The position numbers and the translations under genes were made by a program. Below, piece after piece: positions 18,141 through 26,736 of a stretch of DNA of 64,000 bases. How positions within the stretch are numbered: the stretch's first letter is position 1; each line of letters begins with the position of its first letter. Origin of the DNA: Flavobacterium sp. KMS (GTDB taxonomy: Bacteria; Bacteroidota; Bacteroidia; Flavobacteriales; Flavobacteriaceae); contig NZ_JSYP01000002.1 of NCBI RefSeq assembly GCF_000813005.1, positions 310,001 through 374,000 on the forward strand, written 5' to 3'. The notes beneath the pieces were generated by a model. It had not been told where the DNA came from, did not search any database, and worked only from the letters and a program-made list of their open reading frames with translations.

Positions 18141-18785
18141 TTATTTTCCAATTTTCCAATGGTAACCTTTTACTGAAGGAATATAGGCAGAGGTTCCAAT
18201 GATGATTAAGTCGTTATAAATTCTCTTATTGTATTTTATTCCGATAGCTTTTCCTGAAGTATACATTTTGTTTGCTTCAAATTTAATTTTCATTCGAGCA
18301 TCAGCAAATTTAGCATCCGAAATTTTCTCAATAAACCAAGTAGAATTCCATTTGATATCGATTTCATCTTCGGCAGTTTTAGTTATGCTTTTTATTAATT
18401 TAACTCCTTCTTTTGGGATGTTATGGTCTTCAATTAATTCTTTTTGGGTTAGTGTTTCTCCTGTTTTACATACAGAAAGTAATTTTTTAAAATAGGTAAA
18501 ACCTTTAAGTTTTTCAGTTTCTAAGTTTTCTATCCTTATGCTATCTTTTATAACAGCACCTTCTTCAGTAATAGTTTCATTATTTTTTGTTTTGTTAGGC
18601 GTGAATATAGTTTTTGTAATGGAATCTTTAGCCGAAGCTATGGTTTCTATTGTACTTTTTGAGATGTCCTTTATTTTTTCGGAAACAGTTGTTGTTGACT
18701 CTAATAATTGATCTCTATCATTTTTATTACAACTAGACAAGCAGCATAAAATTAAAATCAATAAAAATATATTGTGATGTTTCAT
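18141..18785 (-). CDS. Hypothetical lipoprotein
   Basis: This is a 214-residue protein. The signal peptide LLILILCCLSSCNKNDR carries a lipobox, with lipidation probably at Cys19. A Ser/Thr-rich linker with many Lys and Glu (about 28-85) leads to a C-terminal domain of about 120 residues with alternating beta character (WFIEKISDAKFADARMKIKF; IIIGTSAYIPSVKGYHWKIG). I do not recognise the family. It overlaps the transporter gene upstream by 4 bases and so may be translationally coupled to it. Confidence 0.65.
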   Translation of the reverse strand: MKHHNIFLLILILCCLSSCNKNDRDQLLESTTTVSEKIKDISKSTIETIASAKDSITKTIFTPNKTKNNETITEEGAVIKDSIRIENLETEKLKGFTYFKKLLSVCKTGETLTQKELIEDHNIPKEGVKLIKSITKTAEDEIDIKWNSTWFIEKISDAKFADARMKIKFEANKMYTSGKAIGIKYNKRIYNDLIIIGTSAYIPSVKGYHWKIGK

Positions 18786-19462
18786 GCGGTATGGTTGTTT
18801 TTCTTTTCTTCGGAATTATCTTCTTCCAGATATTTTTTAATCAAATGATGACCAGCATATATCAGTGGAGTTAATACTATTGCCAAAGTAAGTTTGAATG
18901 TATAGCCAGTTAAAGCTGATGATATAAAAGTATCGAAATTTATTTTTCCAGGTAACCAAAAAGCAATTCCTAAAACAATAAAAGAGTCAAATAGTTGAGA
19001 AATTACTGTTGAACCTGTTGTTCTAAGCCATATTTTATTTTCTCCTGTTCGTCTTTTAAAGAACCAAAACATCCATACATCTATTAACTGAGATGCCATA
19101 AATGCAATAATGCTACCTACAATAATCCACATACTTTGTCCGAAAACAGCTTGAAATTGTTCGTCATTTACAGGGCTAATGCCTTTTGCTGCAGGAATTA
19201 CGATTGACATAAATAATATTAGAAAAGCATAAGCGATTAAACATGCTGTTATAAAAGATAGTTTTTTAACTCCTTTTTCTCCAAAATACTCATTAATCAA
19301 GTCGGTTGTTAAAAAAACAATAGGCCAAGGTAGGATTCCGATACTCATTACAAATGGACCAATTTGGATTAATTTCCCCCCAATTAGCTCTGCTACAACT
19401 GCATTGGTAATAAAAATTCCAGCGAGGATAACAAAAACAATTTCTTTCTTGGTTTTAAACAT
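18782..19462 (-). CDS. yhhQ: Queuosine precursor transporter (VUT/YhhQ family)
   Basis: This is a 226-residue inner membrane protein with about six transmembrane segments. It shows the family landmarks NAVVAELIGGKLI, GILPWPIVFLTTDLINEYFGEKGVKKL, ASQLIDVWMFWFFKRRTGE and STVISQLFDSFIVLGIAFWL. Family members import queuine or preQ precursors for tRNA modification. The epoxyqueuosine reductase gene queG is also in this window, so the cell both makes and modifies Q. It is divergent from the M3 peptidase gene. Confidence 0.9.
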   Translation of the reverse strand: MFKTKKEIVFVILAGIFITNAVVAELIGGKLIQIGPFVMSIGILPWPIVFLTTDLINEYFGEKGVKKLSFITACLIAYAFLILFMSIVIPAAKGISPVNDEQFQAVFGQSMWIIVGSIIAFMASQLIDVWMFWFFKRRTGENKIWLRTTGSTVISQLFDSFIVLGIAFWLPGKINFDTFISSALTGYTFKLTLAIVLTPLIYAGHHLIKKYLEEDNSEEKKNNHTA

Positions 19463-19629
19463 AGATAAATTTTAATATGCCAAATTTAAGATATTATTCG
19501 GAGTATTTATTTTTATAAAAAAACATTGTTGAGATGTATTTAAGATGTGGCTTTTTTCTTCGTTAGCTATTCTAATTATTGGCTATATTTGGGAATTGCA
19601 TTTATTTTATAAAATATTAAATAACGTAC

Positions 19630-21759
19630 ATGAAAAAAATTGTCACTATTCTAATTATGGCTACATCTTTAACTTCTGTTCAGGCACAAACAAATTCACA
19701 AAATCCATTATTGCAAAAATGGACTGGTCCTTATGGTGGTGTACCTGCTTTTACAGAGTATAAAATAGCCGATTTTAAGCCCGCTTTTGATGTTGCTATC
19801 AAACAAAAAAGTAATGAGATTGATGCTATTGCTAATAATACAAAACCTGCTACTTTTGATAATACAATTGCCGAATTGGAACGTTCTGGTAAAACGTTGT
19901 CGAGAATTATGACGGCTTATGGAATTTATTCTTCAAATATTAGTACTCCTGAATTTGCATCGATACAAAAAGATATTGAGCCATTACTTGCTGCTCAATC
20001 TACTGAGTTTTATCAAAACAGAAAACTATTTGGCAGAATAGAAAAGTTATATAATTCTCCAGATAAAAAGAAACTAACCGGAGAACAACAAAGACTTATT
20101 TGGGTTTATTATACGGAGTTTAATAAACAAGGGGCAAATTTAAGTGATGCTGATAAAGCTAAAGTTGGAGAAATCAATAAGCAATTATCAACGTTATTTT
20201 CTAAGTTTAGCCAGAATTTATTGGCAGAAGAAAATAACCAATATGTTGCTTTGGTAACCGATGCAGATTTTGATGGTTTGCCTGACGGAATAAAAAAAGC
20301 TGCTATGGCCGATGCTAAAGAAAGAAAACTTTCGGCATTAGGTTGTATTGCTAATACACGTTCTTTTGTAGAGCCTTTTTTAACTTTTTCTACCAATAGA
20401 GCGTTGAGAGAAAAAGTTTGGAGAATGTTTATAAACAGAGGAGATAACGGAGATGAATATGATAATAAATCGACTTTGGTTGAAATTTTACAGCTTCGTG
20501 CTGCTAAAGCAAAACTTTTAGGTTATCCTACTTTTGCTCATTGGAATTTAACTAATAGAATGGCTAAAACTCCTGAAAGAGCGATGGCTTTAATGGAAGC
20601 TGTTTGGGAGCCAGCTGTAAATCAGGTTCACAAAGATGTAGCTGATATGCAGAAGATTGTTGTTGCCGAAGGAGGAAAATTTCAGATAGAACCTTGGGAT
20701 TATCGTTATTATGCTGAAAAAGTTAGAAAAGCAAAATATGACTTAGATCAAAATGTGGTTAAGGAATATCTTCAATTAGAAAAATTACGCGAAGGAATGT
20801 TTTGGGTTGCGGGAGAATTATTTGATTTAAAATTTAAACAAATAACAGATGTTCCTGTATATCATCCAGATGTTAGAGTTTGGGAAGTCTCAAATATAAA
20901 GACGGGTAAAGTAGTAGGTTTATGGTATTTTGATCCTTACGCCCGTAAAGGAAAGCGTTCTGGTGCTTGGATGAATGCGTATAGAAAGCAACAAAAACTA
21001 GACGGAAATGTTCTCACGATAGTTTCTAATAATAGTAATTTTATAAAAGGAAATGATAATGAGCCAGTTTTGATTTCATGGTCAGATGCAACTACTCTAT
21101 TTCATGAATTCGGACATGCATTACATGGTTTATGTTCAGATGTTACCTATCCTACATTATCAGGAACTGCTGTTGCAAGAGATTATGTAGAGTTTCCATC
21201 TCAAATCTTAGAACGTTGGTTAGAAACTCCTGAGGTATTGAATAAATTTGCTTTAAATTATAAAACAGGAAAGCCTATTCCTAAAGATTTGGTTGAGCGT
21301 ATTGCAAAAGCAGCAACATTTAATGAAGGATTTTCTACTGTTGAGACAATTTCAAGTTCACTTATTGACATGAAATTACATTTAGCAGGAGATTCTGTTA
21401 TTGATCCTACAGTTTTTGAGAAAGAAACATTGACTAAGCTTAATATGCCTAAAGAAATTGTAATGCGTCATCGTATTCCTCAATTTGGGCACATTTTTTC
21501 TAGTGATGGATATGCGAGCGGATATTATAGTTATTTATGGGCAGATGTTATTAGTGCCGATGCTTACGAGGCATTTACAGAGGCAAAAGGACCTTATGAT
21601 AAAGATGTTGCTAAAAGATTACACGATAAGATATTTAGTGTAGGTAATACAACGGATCAAGAGGAAGCTTATAAATCTTTTAGAGGACATAATCCTGAGA
21701 TTAATGCTTTAATGAAAGCTAGAGGTTTTGAAGCTCCAGTTACAAAATCAAACAAATAG
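19630..21759 (+). CDS. dcp: M3 family metallopeptidase, peptidyl-dipeptidase Dcp type
   Basis: This is a 709-residue zinc peptidase. The N-terminus MKKIVTILIMATSLTSVQAQ is a signal peptide, placing the enzyme in the periplasm. The body begins NPLLQKWTGPYGGVPAFTEY, as in Dcp/oligopeptidase A relatives. The active site is HEFGHALHGL with zinc ligands His492 and His496 and catalytic Glu493; the third ligand is the Glu in the FNEGFSTVET region. It removes dipeptides from peptide C-termini. It stands alone and ends at a strong bidirectional terminator. Confidence 0.93.
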   Translation: MKKIVTILIMATSLTSVQAQTNSQNPLLQKWTGPYGGVPAFTEYKIADFKPAFDVAIKQKSNEIDAIANNTKPATFDNTIAELERSGKTLSRIMTAYGIYSSNISTPEFASIQKDIEPLLAAQSTEFYQNRKLFGRIEKLYNSPDKKKLTGEQQRLIWVYYTEFNKQGANLSDADKAKVGEINKQLSTLFSKFSQNLLAEENNQYVALVTDADFDGLPDGIKKAAMADAKERKLSALGCIANTRSFVEPFLTFSTNRALREKVWRMFINRGDNGDEYDNKSTLVEILQLRAAKAKLLGYPTFAHWNLTNRMAKTPERAMALMEAVWEPAVNQVHKDVADMQKIVVAEGGKFQIEPWDYRYYAEKVRKAKYDLDQNVVKEYLQLEKLREGMFWVAGELFDLKFKQITDVPVYHPDVRVWEVSNIKTGKVVGLWYFDPYARKGKRSGAWMNAYRKQQKLDGNVLTIVSNNSNFIKGNDNEPVLISWSDATTLFHEFGHALHGLCSDVTYPTLSGTAVARDYVEFPSQILERWLETPEVLNKFALNYKTGKPIPKDLVERIAKAATFNEGFSTVETISSSLIDMKLHLAGDSVIDPTVFEKETLTKLNMPKEIVMRHRIPQFGHIFSSDGYASGYYSYLWADVISADAYEAFTEAKGPYDKDVAKRLHDKIFSVGNTTDQEEAYKSFRGHNPEINALMKARGFEAPVTKSNK

Positions 21760-21767
21760 TTATAATA

Positions 21768-21799
21768 AAAAAGAGAGACCGTTAAGTCTCTCTTTTTTT
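21768..21799. terminator. Bidirectional terminator between dcp and tsf
   Basis: GAGAGAC (21773-21779) pairs with GTCTCTC (21786-21792), flanked by an A tract on the left and T8 on the right. It serves convergent genes. Confidence 0.85.
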
Positions 21800-21822
21800 T
21801 ATATGCGAATCTAGAATATAGA

Positions 21823-22785
21823 TTATCCTAAAGTAACTCTTTTGAAACCTGTAATTTCAACGTTGAATCCTTTAACATAATCACCAACTTTTTTACTATC
21901 ATCTTTGATGAAGTTTTGATCCAATAAAGCTTTTTCTTGATCTAAAGTAGTATTGTCAGAGATGAAACGTTGAACTTTTCCTGGAATAATTTTATCCCAA
22001 ATTTGTTCTGGTTTACCTTCAGCTTTTAATTCAGCTTTAGCATCTTCTTCAGCTTGTTTAATAACTTCTTCAGTTAATTGAGAGAAAGAGATATATTTAG
22101 GAACATTTTTTAAAGTTTTTCCTAAACGTTTTGCCTCTTCATTTTCTTTTTCGATTACAGCAATACGAGCAGCAAGTTCAGAAGCAACGAAAGCAGGATC
22201 AAAATCTTTGTAAGATAATGTATCAGCTCCCATAGATGCTACTTGCATAGAGATGTCTTTAGTTAAAACTTCAGCGTTATCAATTGGTGCAGAAATTGCA
22301 GTTAATGCAGCAATTTTGTTAACGTGAACATAAGATCCAACGAAAGCTCCTTCTAAAATTTCAAAACCACCGATTTCGATTTTTTCACCAATAACACCAG
22401 TTTGCTCGATTAACTTTTCAGCAACAGTCATTCCGTTGAAATCTGAAGCTAAGAATTCTTCTTTAGAAGAGAAGTTTATTGCTTTTTCAACTAATTCTTT
22501 AGCTAAATTTACGAAGTTTTCATTTTTACCTACGAAATCTGTTTCGCAGTTTAAAGTGATGATAGCTCCTTTAGTTTTGTCAGCATTAATAAAAGAAACA
22601 GCAGCTCCTTCAGAAGACTCACGGTCAGAACGATTAGCAGCAACTTTTTGACCTTTTTCTCTAAGGTTTTGTATAGCTTTATCGAAATCTCCTTCAGCTT
22701 CAACTAAAGCTTTTTTACAGTCCATCATTCCGGCACCTGTAGTTTGTCTTAATTTATTTACGTCTGCAGCAGTAATTGTTGCCAT
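21823..22785 (-). CDS. tsf: Translation elongation factor Ts
   Basis: This is a 320-residue guanine nucleotide exchange factor for EF-Tu. The UBA-like N-terminal domain starts MATITAADVNKLRQTTGAGM, MDCKKALVEAEGDFDKA. The core carries the family TDFV motif (LNCETDFVGKN). I chose ATG 22785; the frame extends 13 codons further but without family similarity. It follows rpsB, the classical pairing, after an unusually repeat-like spacer of 137 bases. Confidence 0.97.
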   Translation of the reverse strand: MATITAADVNKLRQTTGAGMMDCKKALVEAEGDFDKAIQNLREKGQKVAANRSDRESSEGAAVSFINADKTKGAIITLNCETDFVGKNENFVNLAKELVEKAINFSSKEEFLASDFNGMTVAEKLIEQTGVIGEKIEIGGFEILEGAFVGSYVHVNKIAALTAISAPIDNAEVLTKDISMQVASMGADTLSYKDFDPAFVASELAARIAVIEKENEEAKRLGKTLKNVPKYISFSQLTEEVIKQAEEDAKAELKAEGKPEQIWDKIIPGKVQRFISDNTTLDQEKALLDQNFIKDDSKKVGDYVKGFNVEITGFKRVTLG

Positions 22786-22812
22786 ATTGTATGATTTTTT
22801 ATGAGTTAAAAG

Positions 22813-22918
22813 TAAAAATTCCAATCTTTAAATCTCAAATTCCAGTTTTATCAAATTATCAACTTAACGTTTCTAATTTTTTATGGGATTTGGAATTTAA
22901 AAATTGGAATTTAAATGT
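22813..22918. repeat. AT-rich repetitive spacer between rpsB and tsf
   Basis: The plus strand contains imperfect repeats of AAATTCCA and its complement TTGGAATTT (AAAATTCCAATC, CAAATTCCAG, GATTTGGAATTT, AATTGGAATTTAAA). No open frame or terminator is evident. Similar tracts are, as I recall, common between flavobacterial genes. Confidence 0.45.
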
Positions 22919-22922
22919 TTAT

Positions 22923-23705
22923 TTATTCTTTTGTTTCAGCAGGAGCTTCAACAGCCTCAGCAGCTGGAGTTGCTTCTTCTGTAGCAGGTAACAATGATTC
23001 AGCCTCTTTGTCAGAACCTCTGTCAGAAAGACCTTCAACGATTGCAGCTGTAACTAAAGATAAAATTTTATCAATTGATTTAGAAGCATCATCATTTGAT
23101 GGGATAACATACTCTACTTCTCTAGGATCAGAGTTAGTATCTACCATTGCAAAAACTGGAATGTTTAATTTTTGTGCTTCTTTTATTGCGATATGTTCAG
23201 CTTTGATATCTACTACGAACAATGCTGCAGGTAGTCTAGACATGTCTGCGATTGAACCTAAGTTTTTCTCTAATTTAGCACGAAGACGATCTACTTGTAA
23301 ACGCTCTTTCTTAGAAAGTGTCATGAAAGTACCGTCTTTCTTCATTTTATCAATAGTAGCCATTTTTTTAACAGCTTTACGGATAGTTACGAAGTTAGTT
23401 AGCATTCCACCAGGCCATCTTTCAGTGATATAAGGCATGTTTGCAGCTTTTGCTTTATCAGCAACGATGTCTTTAGCTTGTTTTTTGGTAGCAACGAATA
23501 ATATTTTTCTACCTGATGCAGCGATTTTTTTCAAAGCTTCATTAGCCTCTTCAATTTTTGCTGCAGTTTTATATAGATTGATAATGTGAATACCATTACG
23601 CTCCATATAAATGTAAGGAGCCATGTTTGGATCCCATTTTCTAGTCATGTGTCCAAAGTGAACACCTGCTTCTAGTAATTCTTTTACTTCTACTTTGTTT
23701 GCCAT
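22923..23705 (-). CDS. rpsB: 30S ribosomal protein S2
   Basis: This is a 260-residue small-subunit protein. Family landmarks are GVHFGHMTRKWDPNMAPYIY, GRKILFVATKKQAKDIV, PYITERWPGGMLTN and PVFAMVDTNSDPREVEYVIP. The last about 30 residues are an acidic Ala/Glu/Pro tail (ATEEATPAAEAVEAPAETKE), a variable extension. It sits between rpsI and tsf, and a structured RNA element lies 26 bases upstream of its start. Confidence 0.98.
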   Translation of the reverse strand: MANKVEVKELLEAGVHFGHMTRKWDPNMAPYIYMERNGIHIINLYKTAAKIEEANEALKKIAASGRKILFVATKKQAKDIVADKAKAANMPYITERWPGGMLTNFVTIRKAVKKMATIDKMKKDGTFMTLSKKERLQVDRLRAKLEKNLGSIADMSRLPAALFVVDIKAEHIAIKEAQKLNIPVFAMVDTNSDPREVEYVIPSNDDASKSIDKILSLVTAAIVEGLSDRGSDKEAESLLPATEEATPAAEAVEAPAETKE

Positions 23706-23731
23706 TTTTGTACTAGTTTACGTTCTGTTGA

Positions 23732-23783
23732 TTAGCAATGCATAAATGGCGATTTTGTCGGCTTTATACATTTAGATGCTAAA
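23732..23783 (-). promoter_or_regulatory. Structured leader element before rpsB (candidate ribosomal-protein leader)
   Basis: Read on the minus strand, TTTAGCA (from 23783) pairs with TGCTAA (to 23732), then ATGTATAAA pairs with TTTATGCAT, and CGA with TCG closes a CAAAA loop. This long imperfect hairpin ends 26 bases before the rpsB ATG and has no T tract, so it is not a terminator. Position and form suggest autogenous control by S2, which is an inference. Confidence 0.45.
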
Positions 23784-23879
23784 CTATTTCCTACCTCGAT
23801 AGGAGAGCAACAACAACTGTGTTTTTTAAATTCAATAATAATTGATATGCCTTGTTCCAAATGAACAAGACAGGTAATA

Positions 23880-24266
23880 TTAACGTTTAGAGAATTGGAA
23901 TCTCTTACGAGCTTTCTTCTGACCGAATTTCTTACGTTCAACCATTCTTGGATCTCTTGTTAATAAACCTTCTGGTTTCAAGATAGCTCTGTTTTCAGCA
24001 TTTACTTCACACATAACACGTGCTAATGCCATTCTTACAGCTTCTGCTTGACCAGTTGAACCACCTCCGTAAACGTTTACTTTTACATCAAAGTTGTTTA
24101 CATTTTCTGTCATAGACATTGGTTGTAAAACTTTGTACTGTAAAGTTGCAGTTGGGAAATAGGTTGCGAATTCTTTTTTGTTTACAGTGATTTTTCCTGT
24201 TCCTTCTGAAACATAAACACGTGCAACAGCGGTTTTTCTTCTACCGATTTTGTGAATAACTCCCAT
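23880..24266 (-). CDS. rpsI: 30S ribosomal protein S9
   Basis: This is a 128-residue small-subunit protein whose C-terminal tail reaches the tRNA site. The start VIHKIGRRKTAVARVYVSEG is typical, GGGSTGQAEAVRMALARV is the conserved centre, and the basic end KKARKRFQFSKR carries the invariant terminal Lys-Arg. Its start codon overlaps the rplM stop by one base (TAATG), indicating translational coupling. Confidence 0.98.
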   Translation of the reverse strand: MGVIHKIGRRKTAVARVYVSEGTGKITVNKKEFATYFPTATLQYKVLQPMSMTENVNNFDVKVNVYGGGSTGQAEAVRMALARVMCEVNAENRAILKPEGLLTRDPRMVERKKFGQKKARKRFQFSKR

Positions 24267-24721
24267 TACTTAAGATCGTTTAGGTTAACAGTTCTAGGTT
24301 TTTGAGCTCCTTGTTTGTGCTCAGATCCTACAACAACATTTAAATTTCTGAAAAGTTCAGCTCCTAATTTGTTCTTAGGTAACATTCCTTTTACTGCTTT
24401 CTCTACTAATAATGCAGGGTTTTTTGCTTGCAATACTTTAGCAGTTAAAGTTCTTTGACCTCCTGGGTAACCTGTATGACGCATGTAAATTTTGTCATCC
24501 ATTTTTGTACCTGTAAGGTTAATTTTTTCTGAGTTGATAACAATTACGTTATCTCCACAGTCAACGTGCGGTGTGTAACTTGGTTTGTACTTACCTCTTA
24601 AGATCATTGCAACCTTTGAAGCAAGACGTCCTAAGTTATGACCTTCAGCGTCAACAACAATCCACTCTTTAGTTACAGTGGCTTTGCTAGCTGAAACTGT
24701 TTTGTAGCTTAATGCGTCCAT
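24266..24721 (-). CDS. rplM: 50S ribosomal protein L13
   Basis: This is a 151-residue large-subunit protein. It shows WIVVDAEGHNLGRLASKVAMIL, RGKYKPSYTPHVDCGDNVIV, RHTGYPGGQRTL and KGMLPKNKLGAELFRNLNVV. It is the first gene of rplM-rpsI-rpsB-tsf. It has a well-formed promoter about 40 bases upstream and a GC-rich leader hairpin that may allow feedback by the protein. Confidence 0.98.
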   Translation of the reverse strand: MDALSYKTVSASKATVTKEWIVVDAEGHNLGRLASKVAMILRGKYKPSYTPHVDCGDNVIVINSEKINLTGTKMDDKIYMRHTGYPGGQRTLTAKVLQAKNPALLVEKAVKGMLPKNKLGAELFRNLNVVVGSEHKQGAQKPRTVNLNDLK

Positions 24722-24747
24722 AATATTATTTTAATTAAACATTCCAT

Positions 24748-24795
24748 CCCCAATAAAGGGGTTGCAAAAGTACAATTAATTATTTTAAAACCAAA
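24748..24795 (-). promoter_or_regulatory. rplM promoter and leader hairpin
   Basis: On the minus strand a -33 element TTTG (24795-24792) and a -7 element TACTTTTG (24772-24765) are separated by 19 bases, an ideal Bacteroidota promoter. Right after it CCCC (24761-24758) and GGGG (24751-24748) form a short hairpin, CCCCTTTATTGGGG, at the expected 5' end of the mRNA. A leader class for L13 in Bacteroidia has been proposed, as I recall; I cannot confirm a match. Confidence 0.65.
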
Positions 24796-24855
24796 TACCT
24801 TAAAAGATTATTTTAACTACTGAAAATCAGGAGATATCTTTTTATTTAAAAGAAT

Positions 24856-24892
24856 AAAAAAACCACCTTTACAATTAAGTAGAGATGGTTTG
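24856..24892 (-). terminator. Terminator after the ferritin-like gene
   Basis: On the minus strand AACCATCTCT pairs with AAAGGTGGTT across an A/T-rich loop and a run of T residues follows. It lies 22 bases past the stop codon of the 24914-25726 gene. Confidence 0.65.
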
Positions 24893-24913
24893 GATTTTTG
24901 CGACTATATTTTG

Positions 24914-25726
24914 TTACACAATAAACAAATTTGCTATGTCTACAACCTGTTGCGTAGTAAGTGGTTCATCATAGGCTTCTGAGCCTGCTGCGGCTCCAAA
25001 TAAGGTTGCAGTATTGTATCCTGCCTGTACAGTTAATTCTTCTCCATTATATACAGCTTGGGTCGCAGATGGCATTCCTGCACCTCTCTCGTTACCGCTT
25101 ATCCATCCTTTAAGGCCGCGTAATCGTCGTACTTCGGATGCGTGACGTGCTTCTACCGAATGTATTTGCAGTGCAGCTGTTAGTAAATCTGGCGTAGAAA
25201 TTAAATTTCCTGCCTGACCTTTATAAGCTCTTACTCCTGTGTCTTCAAAGGCTTGTGCCAAAGCTAAAAATGTTGGATAATCACCAAATGGGTCAAAAGC
25301 GCCACCAACAGTAAAGTCAAAAGTAGGTTTAGGAACAAAGTTTGCACTTGCTGTTCCTCCCAATCCTGCAATTAAAAAATTTACATGGCTTGATTCGTGG
25401 GCAGCAATTTGTTGAAAAACTTTTAAATCGCGTCCGCCATTTTCAGATGCTGGAATAACTCCTGAATCTAATGCCATAGCATAAAATTCATTTTCAAGAT
25501 ATTCTAAGGTTAATGCAAATTGTAATGCTCCAATTGGTGTTGCTGGAGTTGCAGTTATATCTTTGGCTAAAGCTTTATTGGCTAATGAAGATAACCCGAA
25601 TGGAATTGAGGCTATTGCCAAAGTCTTTCCGATATTTCCAAATTGTGTAAAGCTATCTCTTCTTGAGCCCGTGCTTCTCATTGCGCTTTCGTCGGCAAAG
25701 GTTTCTATAAATTTTAATATATTCAT
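24914..25726 (-). CDS. Ferritin-like domain protein
   Basis: This is a 270-residue protein of the ferritin-like/dessication-related group. A short N-terminal segment with a hydrophobic stretch (about 30-53, ending NKALAKDI) may be a signal sequence. The four-helix domain carries candidate metal ligands in EYLENEFYAMA, AAHESSHVNFLIAG, QAFEDTGVRAYKG and HSVEARHASEVRRLR, the repeated E...ExxH pattern. Metal binding and substrate are not established. It forms a pair with the gene 25 bases upstream, which has the same domain. Confidence 0.82.
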   Translation of the reverse strand: MNILKFIETFADESAMRSTGSRRDSFTQFGNIGKTLAIASIPFGLSSLANKALAKDITATPATPIGALQFALTLEYLENEFYAMALDSGVIPASENGGRDLKVFQQIAAHESSHVNFLIAGLGGTASANFVPKPTFDFTVGGAFDPFGDYPTFLALAQAFEDTGVRAYKGQAGNLISTPDLLTAALQIHSVEARHASEVRRLRGLKGWISGNERGAGMPSATQAVYNGEELTVQAGYNTATLFGAAAGSEAYDEPLTTQQVVDIANLFIV

Positions 25727-25751
25727 AATTTCTAGATTTTATGGGTTGTGG

Positions 25752-26504
25752 TTATGGTAAATATTTTGCTGTGAATGGAGTTGTTATAAATCCTCCCGCA
25801 ACAGCTAAGATTTTAGATGGATCTTTCGCTACATCTAAACCAGTTGTGGCATTTACCACATCATCGCCCGCAAAATCTTTAGAATTTGGGTTTATTAAAC
25901 TTCTAATTGCCGCAGCATGCCTTGCTTCTACAGAAACAATTTTTCCTGCCAACACCAAATAATCAGCACTTTTAATTAGTTTTCCTGCACCATTATATGC
26001 GGCAACTCCTGTATCTTCAAGAGCTTTAGCAGTTGCAAGTACTTCTGTACGACTGTTAAAATTCATAGATCCGTAATTAAATGCCAAACTAGGAAGTAAT
26101 TGTGTGCTTGGATTAGGAAGTGCTCCGCTTAAAGCTGCCTTAAAAAAATCTCTGTGGATTACTTCGTGATGATATAAATCAGTAAGTACCTGACGTTCGA
26201 TATCACTAAAAACACTATTAAAGTTTGATGCATTTACAACCTTAGTGTAAAAGTCGGCTTCTAGTTGTTCTAAGGCATATGCGTAGGTTAATACGCCGAA
26301 ATCTCCAGAGCCTAAATCGAAGACACCATTTCTAATTCCAGGTAGTGAAGTGTCGTCAACAGGCATATTTTCATCATCGTCATCGTGATTACATCCTGCC
26401 AAAAGTAAGCCAGTGCCAACAATGGTTAAGCCACTGATCTTAAGAAAACTCCTTCTGTTGTTAAGTAAGGGGTTAACTTCATGGATTTTAACTTCGTTTT
26501 TCAT
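25752..26504 (-). CDS. Ferritin-like domain protein with Tat-type lipoprotein leader
   Basis: This is a 250-residue protein. The leader NNRRSFLKISGLTIVGTGLLLAGC contains a twin-arginine motif (RRSFLK) and a lipobox Cys, so it is probably exported folded and lipidated. After an acidic stretch (HDDDDENMPVDD) the ferritin-like domain shows EQLEADFYTKV, HHEVIHRDFFKAAL, KALEDTGVAAYNG and SVEARHAAAIRS. Tat export fits a protein that binds its metal in the cytoplasm. It is the upstream member of a paralogous pair and divergent from the LacI-type regulator gene. Confidence 0.83.
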   Translation of the reverse strand: MKNEVKIHEVNPLLNNRRSFLKISGLTIVGTGLLLAGCNHDDDDENMPVDDTSLPGIRNGVFDLGSGDFGVLTYAYALEQLEADFYTKVVNASNFNSVFSDIERQVLTDLYHHEVIHRDFFKAALSGALPNPSTQLLPSLAFNYGSMNFNSRTEVLATAKALEDTGVAAYNGAGKLIKSADYLVLAGKIVSVEARHAAAIRSLINPNSKDFAGDDVVNATTGLDVAKDPSKILAVAGGFITTPFTAKYLP

Positions 26505-26678
26505 AATTCAATTTCTTTAAGTGGTTGTTAATAGCAAATTATAATTATATGTAAATAGGTATAAACGAAATTTTTGGATGGGCGGTTTTAGATTTTGGCT
26601 TTTTTTTAATTTTTTGTTTAAATTATTTTAAGAAGGAGATGTAATTACTTGAAAATTTAAAGCATGTTTTGACTTGTT

Positions 26679-26711
26679 TTTGTTTTAATTTCCTTAATTC
26701 TACTATATTTG
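26679..26711 (+). promoter_or_regulatory. Putative promoter of the LacI-type regulator
   Basis: TTTG at 26679-26682 and TATATTTG at 26704-26711 are separated by 21 bases, matching the flavobacterial TTTG/TAnnTTTG promoter. The ATG follows 25 bases later. Confidence 0.6.
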
Positions 26712-26736
26712 TATTAATTCAATAAAATTATCTTAA

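Noticed and set aside
19545..19763. Frame of 72 codons overlapping the start of dcp
   Set aside because: It overlaps the dcp signal peptide region in another frame and has no support.
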